A DNA stretch of 52,838 nt, taken from contig JAHPZE010000030.1 of the NCBI GenBank assembly GCA_019058365.1, positions 1 through 52,838 on the forward strand. The letters run 5' to 3'. Made by a program: the position numbers and the translations under genes. This DNA comes from Promethearchaeota archaeon (lineage in GTDB: Archaea; Asgardarchaeota; Lokiarchaeia; Sigyniarchaeales; SOKP01). This document shows positions 25,112 to 32,250 of the stretch, in pieces. Under the pieces are notes generated by a model. That model searched no databases. It had not been told where the DNA came from and worked only from the letters and a program-made list of their open reading frames with translations. Position 1 is the first letter of the stretch, and each line of letters begins with the position of its first letter.

Positions 25112-25822
25112 TTATTCTAAAAATTTCAGTAAATTCATTTGGGTTGAAAAAGATTTTTCAAGCTTCTCGAAAGTGTAACCCGATAATTGTGTTATTTTAT
25201 TTACCATATCATTTACTACATCTTCAGGTGTTAATTTTTCTGTATTAATCATGTAAACTCCTTCTTTATTTGAAAGAAATTGTTTGTAATACGAAAGAAT
25301 TGTTAACAAATACTCTTTATCTTCTTCATTCCATTCTTTCCTGTTGTTTTCTAATGAGCCTCTTTGAATTATACGCTTCATGATTGTATTTGGTTCTGCA
25401 TACAAATAAAAGATATAATCCTCTTTCCATTGGATAGAATTACATGTGTCTAAAATAAGATTATAATCTTTCTCTTTTAAGTTCAGACTCTTGGAATAAA
25501 TTAAAACACATAAAGGTGTTCTATCTAAAATTATTATCCGTCCATTGTATTTAATATCAAAATTTACAATATTTTGATTACGCTTGATAAGTTGTTGAAG
25601 AAAATGGATTTCACTTCTAAATCCGATTTGTTTGTTTGAAGAACCGAAGGGAAAGGGGGGTTTTTTTACGTATCTCTCGGGAAAAAATTTAAATTTATTA
25701 TTATCTGCAACTTTCGATTTGAGAAGATTGAAGACTGTTGTTTTTCCTACACCATGGACTCCAGCAATAGAAATTACAATGTTATCTTTAGAGCCTTTAT
25801 TTCTATAGATAGTTTTGCTCAA
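25112..25822 (-). CDS. P-loop nucleoside/nucleotide-kinase-like protein
   Basis: The 236-residue protein starts with SIAGVHGVGKTTVFNLL (Walker A about 20-27). It has an LDRTPLCVLIYSKSL block like the DRx motif of deoxynucleoside and thymidylate kinases, and an arginine-bearing lid-like segment (IIQRGSLENNRKEW). This fits the dNK/thymidylate-kinase-like P-loop family. The phosphoryl acceptor is unknown. TTG appears to be the start codon. Separate transcription from the Roadblock gene is likely. Confidence 0.7.
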   Translation of the reverse strand: MSKTIYRNKGSKDNIVISIAGVHGVGKTTVFNLLKSKVADNNKFKFFPERYVKKPPFPFGSSNKQIGFRSEIHFLQQLIKRNQNIVNFDIKYNGRIIILDRTPLCVLIYSKSLNLKEKDYNLILDTCNSIQWKEDYIFYLYAEPNTIMKRIIQRGSLENNRKEWNEEDKEYLLTILSYYKQFLSNKEGVYMINTEKLTPEDVVNDMVNKITQLSGYTFEKLEKSFSTQMNLLKFLE

Positions 25823-25946
25823 TTGATTTTACTCCTAATCACTAAAATTAAATCGTAACAACGAAACTATGCGTTAAAATAAATACTTCTAGACATTATT
25901 GATTTTTCTTGTTATTAAAATTTTATATTTGGGGGATAATGATAAG

Positions 25947-27011
25947 TTAAAAATAAAGATAGATGAGTATAATTAAAACAATATTAAAAAAAATGTTGCT
26001 GAAAATCGTAGTACTAAGATTTCCATTCGTAAGTTCAAAGATTACTCCTAATACCACAAACGATAGGAAATTTACTAGCAAGAAACTCACTCCTATTGGA
26101 AAAGTAAATAACAACATTACAAGTGAGTAAGCTAGTGCTACTAAAAGGATCACATAGAAATCATTTTTAAATTTCTGCTTTAAAGTGTTATGTAGAACTC
26201 CTCTAAAAACAATTTCTGAAGAGAATGCCGCTATACTTAATGTAATCGTTAAAAGTATTATCCACAATAGTCCAGCATTTTGAATTACCAGGTTTTGCTC
26301 CTCTATTATCGATTTAACATCAAAAAAATCCCAACCAATACGTGAAAAGAAATTTATGAGAGAGTCTGAAAAATAATTAAGCATTAGTAACACTATAGCA
26401 CCCAATGCACCAATAAGCATTCCGAATAGAACTTTTTTTGAATTAGAATAAATTCCTATTTTAGTAAAACTATGTTTTTTATTATAAATATACCAAATTG
26501 GATAGATACCAAATAATAATTCGGGTACTTGATTCAATACGATTTGTTCAATAGTAAGGGTTGTTGTATCTAATTGAAATGAAATTAGTGTAAATAACAA
26601 AAAGAAGACAATCACTAATATATAAATACATGTTCCAAAAACATTGATACCTTCTTTTAAGTTCCAAGTTTCTTTCTTTAATATAAATTTTTGTTCAAGC
26701 TCAAGTTTTTTATCTGTAAAAATTAATCCTGGTTTTTTCTGAATTGTTGCTTTTTTAAATTCAGTTATTTTTTCTAATTCAGTATTACATATTGGACACT
26801 GATCTAAAATAGTAGATGTTATTACAGAACCACATCCTGGGCATGTTCTTGAGACTTCTAGTTTTTGTATAGTCTTATGTTGTGGAATTTTTTTACCCGG
26901 TTTAATTTTAATGACTAATTTACCACACTTAGGACAATATGTCTCATTTTCATCTACATTGGATCCGCAATATACGCAATAGTTGATCTTTTTCTTATTA
27001 TCATTTGACAT
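25947..27011 (-). CDS. Zinc-ribbon CPBP intramembrane protease-like protein
   Basis: This 354-residue protein begins with two zinc ribbons: CVYCG...CPKCG (about 12-31) and CPGCG...CPICN (about 58-78). After a basic linker come about eight membrane helices with CPBP-family motifs: SSEIVFRGVLHNTL near residue 267, and weaker second and third blocks. The first block has SEI in place of the usual EE-pair, and the histidines of the later motifs are not clear, so the protease activity may be reduced or lost. Its partner CPBP protein at 15335-15976 keeps the full motifs. Confidence 0.72.
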   Translation of the reverse strand: MSNDNKKKINYCVYCGSNVDENETYCPKCGKLVIKIKPGKKIPQHKTIQKLEVSRTCPGCGSVITSTILDQCPICNTELEKITEFKKATIQKKPGLIFTDKKLELEQKFILKKETWNLKEGINVFGTCIYILVIVFFLLFTLISFQLDTTTLTIEQIVLNQVPELLFGIYPIWYIYNKKHSFTKIGIYSNSKKVLFGMLIGALGAIVLLMLNYFSDSLINFFSRIGWDFFDVKSIIEEQNLVIQNAGLLWIILLTITLSIAAFSSEIVFRGVLHNTLKQKFKNDFYVILLVALAYSLVMLLFTFPIGVSFLLVNFLSFVVLGVIFELTNGNLSTTIFSNIFFNIVLIILIYLYF

Positions 27012-27135
27012 AACAGTAGGTTTAAACTAAAATCTTTTTCATAGTATTATTTTGTAAATTATATAAACTAGAAATTATATAATTTTTGCTTGCATTTTAT
27101 TCACTTAAATGAATATCAATATTATTTAAAATTCT

Positions 27136-27348
27136 ATGAATAGCGAGGAACATGTAAAAAGAGCTTTCCACTTTAAAAAAGCCCAAGCACATTCCTATGG
27201 CTTGCATGAATCTAAAAATAGATATTCTTCCCTATTTCTCAATTCTCACCAAAAACTTGGCAACTTTATAATTATCCTCCTTATGTACCCTGAGGATTCA
27301 ATTCTTCAGCCAAATTTTTTAATAGAAAAATTGTATCCACTGTTTTAA
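27136..27348 (+). other. Doubtful short reading frame, possibly a frameshifted relic
   Basis: An ATG-started 70-codon frame (NSEEHVKRAFHFKKAQAHSY, continuing) ends at a TAA at 27348. In the next frame, sequence from about 27337 reads STVLKWGKYNEKGNIEWLA and stops near 27395. That looks like a protein C-terminus cut off by a frameshift. Neither piece is recognised. The whole lies inside the otherwise gene-free gap 27012-27433 and between arms of an inverted repeat. Confidence 0.25.
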
Positions 27349-27359
27349 AGTGGGGAAAG
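27164..27359. repeat. Imperfect inverted repeat enclosing about 165 bp
   Basis: CTTTCCACTTTAAAA at 27164-27178 is matched on the opposite strand by 27343-27359 (reverse complement CTTTCCCCACTTTAAAA), differing only by two extra C. The arms enclose about 165 bp with a doubtful reading frame. It could be a miniature mobile element, a remnant of one, or a long-range RNA structure. No target-site duplication was obvious. Confidence 0.4.
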
Positions 27360-27433
27360 TATAATGAAAAAGGTAATATTGAATGGTTAGCTTAATGAAT
27401 TTATAATTTAGGAAATTAATTGGTGAGTTAGTT

Positions 27434-27820
27434 ATGCTAAAAAAAATTTTTAAGAAGAGAATTAATGAAATATATGAAAATTATAAAGATAAAGATATAT
27501 TAATAGCTGATGACATGTCTAATTTTTTTGGGTTAGAATCCTCGGGAGTATGGAAAGTTCGTGGAAATGGTGTATTATTGCTTACAGAAGAAGAATTATT
27601 TTTTGGAATGTGGAAACCTAAAAAAGATCTATTGATCCCTGTGAAATTTATTATTGAGATCACAAATCCTAAATCACATATGCACAGGTCAGTATTTAGA
27701 CCTCTTTTAAAAATAACATTTAGAAATGAAAATGGAGAAACAGATTCCGCTGCATGGTATGTACAAAAATTAGATGAGTGGAATAACTTTCTTAGACAGC
27801 TATTATCAAAAAATAGATAA
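27434..27820 (+). CDS. PH-like-domain protein
   Basis: The 128-residue protein has a helical N-terminus. It then shows the beta-strand pattern of a PH/GRAM-like domain: GNGVLLLTEEELFFGMW, LLIPVKFIIEITNP, PLLKITFRNENGETDSAAWYV, and a closing helix LDEWNNFLRQLL. Such small PH-like proteins bind lipid or protein partners. The fold is inferred from the pattern alone. It ends 3 bp before the convergent GH57 gene. A second PH-like segment occurs in the protein at 32251-34242. Confidence 0.6.
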   Translation: MLKKIFKKRINEIYENYKDKDILIADDMSNFFGLESSGVWKVRGNGVLLLTEEELFFGMWKPKKDLLIPVKFIIEITNPKSHMHRSVFRPLLKITFRNENGETDSAAWYVQKLDEWNNFLRQLLSKNR

Positions 27821-27823
27821 AAT

Positions 27824-29110
27824 TCATGTTTTTTTATTCTCAGTATATTTTTTTAAATTTCTTTTAGTTATCGTGCTTAATTCCATGAGTAATAATCCAT
27901 GATAATAAGATATGGAATCAAAATACCCTTCTCCTTGATCTGATTTACCTGCATGAACTAATGCCATTTGAGCGTTAAGAGCTGCTCTCATTAGAAGTTC
28001 AATACCTTTATAAATTAAATTTGGACTCCAAGTCCCTTTTTCAGGATTGGACCACCAAACGGGACATGAATAAATACCACGGTCATAAAAATATCGAGCC
28101 GTATTATAATAATTCTCAACCTCCCAATCTGTTGTTAGATCTAAATTATCTGCTAAGTTTATTAAATTATTAAGACTATTCATAAGTTTCCAGTAATATC
28201 TATGTATATTGTTATTAGGATGTTTCCATAATGGATAAGGGATTTCAGCTTGCATATCTTCATAAGTTGTACTCCAGCTCGATTCACGTGGTATGACTTT
28301 TTTATTACTTATTGGAAAATATTGATCCAATTCTGAAATTGAAATGATTTTAATTGTTTCTTCATTGTGAATGAGATCTAATACCTTCTTTAGAAACGTT
28401 TTTTCATAATTTTTTATATGATGTCCAAAAGTTTCTCCATCCATTGCTGTGACTATATATCTGTCGATCTCTTTTGTCGATTTTGTTTTTAGTCTATCTT
28501 TTAGTTGAAAAATTTCCTTAATTGCATTTACAAATTCTTTGGCAGACACATCCTTAAATGAGATTTTATTACTGAGAATGTCATCTCTGAAGAATAACTG
28601 AAGTCCATTTGGAGAGCAATAGATCTGATCATAAGGCCAGTCAACTGGACAAGCAATTCCACTTATTATAACCCATTTGTATCCTAACTGGCGAATGTAT
28701 TTAGCAACAGCTCCAGAAATAGCCATTTCTGGTGGAAAAAATCCTATTCTCTTCCATCGTCCAAATTCTCTTCTGTTTAAATCTTCATTCAACTGGATTT
28801 GATGTTTAGCTTCTTTTTTTGGAATTAACGGAAGAATTGGATGATATTTTGCTGTTCCTACAATTTCAATTTTGTTTTCAGAAACGAGATTTTTCAATTG
28901 ATCCATAGTATCTGATAGATCATACTTATAAAACAATTCAATAAGAACACCGTTGATATTCAAACAAATCTTTATATTTTCGTAATCCTCTAATAAGGAG
29001 AATAATGGTCTATAGCATTCTTTATCGATTTTTTTCAAAATATTAAGATCTTGAGTGGGAGGTTGGTAAATGTGAAGTAATGGTGCCCAATAAGTTGTCA
29101 AATCAATCAC
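27824..29110 (-). CDS. Glycoside hydrolase family 57 protein
   Basis: This 428-residue enzyme matches GH57, the archaeal-type alpha-amylase, 4-alpha-glucanotransferase and branching-enzyme family. Visible blocks are HIYQPP (13-18), the GTAKYHPILPLIP strand (85-97), FFPPEMA with the presumed nucleophile E128, and AMDGETFGHH with the acid D224. The C-terminal helical domain is present. It probably acts on stored alpha-glucan, in keeping with the GT5 glycogen synthase at 39448-41247. The start is GTG at 29110, inside a GATGTGAT context. Confidence 0.85.
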   Translation of the reverse strand: MIDLTTYWAPLLHIYQPPTQDLNILKKIDKECYRPLFSLLEDYENIKICLNINGVLIELFYKYDLSDTMDQLKNLVSENKIEIVGTAKYHPILPLIPKKEAKHQIQLNEDLNRREFGRWKRIGFFPPEMAISGAVAKYIRQLGYKWVIISGIACPVDWPYDQIYCSPNGLQLFFRDDILSNKISFKDVSAKEFVNAIKEIFQLKDRLKTKSTKEIDRYIVTAMDGETFGHHIKNYEKTFLKKVLDLIHNEETIKIISISELDQYFPISNKKVIPRESSWSTTYEDMQAEIPYPLWKHPNNNIHRYYWKLMNSLNNLINLADNLDLTTDWEVENYYNTARYFYDRGIYSCPVWWSNPEKGTWSPNLIYKGIELLMRAALNAQMALVHAGKSDQGEGYFDSISYYHGLLLMELSTITKRNLKKYTENKKT

Positions 29111-29173
29111 ATCTGGTTATTTCTCATTTGAAATTAATTTTTAATATGAAATTCAGGCAAAATAATTAATTTT

Positions 29174-30289
29174 TTACTTTTCTATGATATTTTCTTTTAT
29201 TACTGTCCCAAAATGGGTAGCTCCCGGTCCTTTATGAACTAAAACATTATCTCCTATTTTTATATCAACCACAGATTTAGCTTTGCCACTTGTATCAATT
29301 AATCGAACAGTTTCTGCATTTTGGCATATACAACTAATGAGAATTTTTTTATCACCTTCAAAAACTTCCAATTCAAATCTCAACATGGGTCGCGTTTCAA
29401 TTTTAACTCTTCCAATTGATACAATTCTCGCTTCACCTTTACTTGTAACAGCTAACACTCGATCTCCCCCCTTCAATTCACTAAGATATTTTGTGCGATA
29501 AATTCTTTCAGGATTATTATCAGGTACTAATATATAGGACGATATATCCCCCGCATTAACTCTAAATGGTCTTGAAGAAACAAATTGCGTTTCATATGTC
29601 TCAGAATGAATCAAGCAGAAACCTGTGGCTGTTGATCCTACTAAAAATCCCTCTCCGATGTTGAGGAGGGAGGTTGAATCAACACAGACTCTCTCAGCCT
29701 CAGGAATATTTTGAATATTAGTAATTTTAGCTTTAGTCAAGTCAATATGAATTTCGGTTTGGAGCAGTTTCTTTAGCTCATTAATATCATCTACTTCCTC
29801 TGGTTTTATTAAAACTCCATCTACCCCTTTTTCTAGTATTTTTAACATCAATTCAGCTTCTTTAATTGAATCAGCCACAGCTATTAGTTCTGTATCATTT
29901 GAATGTAATTCAGCTATAAGGTTTTCAAAAGGAATTATTTTCCAATCCTTAGCAGAAACAATTATAAAGTCTAAACACTCGGTTTTCGACAATTCAATTA
30001 TTTCCCTTTCATCTTCCTTGCTAGTTAACTCAATAAAAAATCCAGAATTTTTATTACTTAAACTCTCATTAATTAAATTTTTTTCAAATTTTTTTTTATC
30101 ATCATAAATTAAATATTCAGAAGGGATATTAGGGTCTTTTGAATAAAGCATTACCCTTTCAATTTTTTCAAATTCTTTAAATGTCTCTTGAGAAACTAAG
30201 AAATTTAAAATATTTTTATTAAAAGCTTCTTGAACCAGTTCTTTGAAATTGTCACCTTTAGATTCGAAGTCTAATATTATTTTTTTCAT
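29174..30289 (-). CDS. 3-dehydroquinate synthase II (archaeal AroB')
   Basis: The 371-residue protein is the archaeal-type dehydroquinate synthase that makes 3-dehydroquinate from 2-amino-3,7-dideoxy-D-threo-hept-6-ulosonate, the alternative entry to the shikimate pathway. Family blocks include VCVDSTSLLNIGEGFLVGST, the SRPFRVNAGDISSYI strand, YLSELKGGDRVL, and the final VLVHKGPGATHFG. Length is normal. The partner aldolase/transaldolase is not in the window. The gene is divergent from the ESCRT-III-like gene. Confidence 0.9.
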   Translation of the reverse strand: MKKIILDFESKGDNFKELVQEAFNKNILNFLVSQETFKEFEKIERVMLYSKDPNIPSEYLIYDDKKKFEKNLINESLSNKNSGFFIELTSKEDEREIIELSKTECLDFIIVSAKDWKIIPFENLIAELHSNDTELIAVADSIKEAELMLKILEKGVDGVLIKPEEVDDINELKKLLQTEIHIDLTKAKITNIQNIPEAERVCVDSTSLLNIGEGFLVGSTATGFCLIHSETYETQFVSSRPFRVNAGDISSYILVPDNNPERIYRTKYLSELKGGDRVLAVTSKGEARIVSIGRVKIETRPMLRFELEVFEGDKKILISCICQNAETVRLIDTSGKAKSVVDIKIGDNVLVHKGPGATHFGTVIKENIIEK

Positions 30290-30418
30290 AGTGCTTAAAA
30301 ATTGGTCTAGGCTAAACTTTTTTGATGAGAATTATTTTATTATATTATAGCAAATAATATTAAATTTTTAAGTTAGAAAAATCATATAATTCATAAATCA
30401 GAAAATAAATAAAACTAT

Positions 30419-30422
30419 GGAG
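30419..30422 (+). promoter_or_regulatory. Shine-Dalgarno candidate of the ESCRT-III-like gene
   Basis: GGAG here lies 8 nt before ATC 30431 and 11 nt before ATC 30434. Both begin a reading frame that continues into the Snf7-like protein. An ATG (30417) overlaps this site in another frame but stops after eight codons. Confidence 0.4.
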
Positions 30423-30430
30423 TTGAGCCA

Positions 30431-31084
30431 ATCATCGGGTTAAAGAAAAAGTTATTTCCTAGGAAGGGTAAGGAAAAAGATGATTTAGTCGCTAAGGCTA
30501 AAGGACATATTCATAGATTGAATATGATGAATAAGAATTACAATCAGCGAGCAGAAATAAGTAGAAAAAACGCTAAAATTGCTTTGAAGCGGGGAGAAAA
30601 AGATAGAGCAAAAAGTTATCTTGTACAATATAAAGCATATCAAGCTAAGGTTGATCGATCTAATAATATAAGGTTAAAGATTGAAAGGCAGATTCAAGCG
30701 ATAGAAGAAGGAATGCTCATCTCCCAAACTGGAGATGTGATGGGGGGAATTCGAGATGAACTTGAATATATTGCGACCAAAGCTTCACCCACTAAAGTAG
30801 CAGAAATAGCAGAGGATTCTGAAGCATACGTTTCTGAAATCGAGGAAGCAGCAGAAATTTTAGCCGGTGATCCAGAAATCGATCTTGCTATTGATGTTAC
30901 AGATGAATTAAATCAACTTGAGACTGAAATGCTTCTAGATCAAGGAGGAACAATGCCTGAAATTCCTTCAGATGATTTACAATATATACCTGAATTAGAT
31001 GAGTTAGAAGAGAAAGCTGAAATTAAATCAAAAGATCAATTGAAAGATGAGATTGATAAACTTCGTAAGGAACTACAGGGATAA
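30431..31084 (+). CDS. ESCRT-III/Snf7-like protein
   Basis: This protein has the ESCRT-III (Snf7/CHMP) layout. A basic N-terminus is followed by a long helical hairpin (ISRKNAKIALKRGEKDRAK, SYLVQYKAYQAKVDRS), further helices to about residue 150, then an acidic C-terminus (ELEEKAEI). TTG 30518 is the first ordinary start, but the frame stays open 35 codons further up to a TAA. That extension, IIGLKKKLFPRKGKEKDD, matches the basic CHMP4-like N-terminus that touches membranes. I therefore place the start at ATC 30431, 8 nt after GGAG, giving 217 residues. A frameshift from ATG 30417 is the alternative. ESCRT-III proteins polymerise to remodel membranes. Confidence 0.72.
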   Translation: MIGLKKKLFPRKGKEKDDLVAKAKGHIHRLNMMNKNYNQRAEISRKNAKIALKRGEKDRAKSYLVQYKAYQAKVDRSNNIRLKIERQIQAIEEGMLISQTGDVMGGIRDELEYIATKASPTKVAEIAEDSEAYVSEIEEAAEILAGDPEIDLAIDVTDELNQLETEMLLDQGGTMPEIPSDDLQYIPELDELEEKAEIKSKDQLKDEIDKLRKELQG

Positions 31085-31149
31085 GTATTTATTGTAAAAA
31101 TTCTTTACTTTTTACCACTAATCTTTATCAATTTTAAATATAATAGTAC

Positions 31150-32169
31150 TTATTTTAATTCATTTAAGGCAATAACCATATTTTTCACTTTTTTAATTGC
31201 TATTTCATAGCCATCATTTTCTCCAAAAACCTTTAATGGATAGAAGCCACAATCTGGTTTAATAATTAAATTCTCTCTCCCATATTGTTCTATTCCTTTT
31301 TTAATATAATTTTTAAGAAATTCGACTTTTTCAACATATTCATCAATATTTTTATCAGGAATAGGGACAAATTTGGATTCAACAGTTCCTAGTGCTAAAA
31401 GCTTATCAGTTCCTTGGAAATGTTTTTTTTCAAACACTTTAAAGTTCTGTTCATTTGTACTAAATTCATGATCCAAAATCTTCACATTTGTTTTTAAAAG
31501 GATATCTCTTAAATAGGGACTAATCCTTCCACATACATGGATCGATGTTAACCCTTTTATTCCTGATATTGTTTTATTAATAGTATCAATAATAAAATCT
31601 TCTGAATGGAATAAAATTTTCCTTCCTACTAACAATCCTAATATTGGTTCATCACAAGAAACAATATCTATTCCCATATCACTATAGGCGGCTGCTATTT
31701 GCTTTATAATTTCAGCAAACTTATTCACAATCCAATCAACCATCACAGCTCGTGGTTCTTCGAAAATTGTTGGTTTTAAACCCTTAGCGATTTCATTTTT
31801 CAGTATTGTCTCAAATGTTAAAGTGAATGGCCCGGTTAAACAAGCTTTAGTGCCTTTAATTTTTGCCTTAAGGTCGGGATATTCGTTAAAAAAATTAACA
31901 ATAAATTTTCCGTATTCTAGGGCAATTGGTTTTTTTGGTACTTCAAATTCCTCATATAAATAAAATTTTTCATCAACTTCTTTTAATTGAGGAATTATTT
32001 CCGATAAAGGGGATAAGAATTGGTGTGTCATAGATAGGAGTTGAGGGTAGCATGGAAAATCGATACCTATTTGAATTAAATCCGTGAAAACTCTTAACAT
32101 ATTTTTATGATTATTACTTAAGGGCCAGCTTCCGACGACTGTAGTAAATAGTCCATCCTTTTTATCCAT
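31150..32169 (-). CDS. Core-type methionine synthase (MetE C-terminal-like)
   Basis: The 339-residue protein corresponds to the catalytic C-terminal barrel of MetE, as in archaeal core methionine synthases that use methylcobalamin-type donors rather than folates. TTVVGSWPL opens the barrel. Zinc ligands are in HVCGR and DCGFYP, and a DEPILG block supplies acidic residues. I start at ATG 32169, which is preceded at about 25 nt by TTTATATTTTTAA, so the message is probably leaderless. An upstream ATG at 32214 lies above that TATA element and would add a hydrophobic stretch. It could alternatively be a related methyltransferase of the UROD/MetE superfamily. Confidence 0.78.
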   Translation of the reverse strand: MDKKDGLFTTVVGSWPLSNNHKNMLRVFTDLIQIGIDFPCYPQLLSMTHQFLSPLSEIIPQLKEVDEKFYLYEEFEVPKKPIALEYGKFIVNFFNEYPDLKAKIKGTKACLTGPFTLTFETILKNEIAKGLKPTIFEEPRAVMVDWIVNKFAEIIKQIAAAYSDMGIDIVSCDEPILGLLVGRKILFHSEDFIIDTINKTISGIKGLTSIHVCGRISPYLRDILLKTNVKILDHEFSTNEQNFKVFEKKHFQGTDKLLALGTVESKFVPIPDKNIDEYVEKVEFLKNYIKKGIEQYGRENLIIKPDCGFYPLKVFGENDGYEIAIKKVKNMVIALNELK

Positions 32170-32250
32170 GAAGATGTAGAATAGTGTTAAAAATATAAAT
32201 TTATGATAAATCAAATATGCAAATTTAGCATAAAAATAAAAAATAATATT

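Noticed and set aside
32170..32214. Longer MetE start at ATG 32214
   Set aside because: The extension is hydrophobic and non-homologous and lies over a TATA-like element that fits a leaderless start at 32169.
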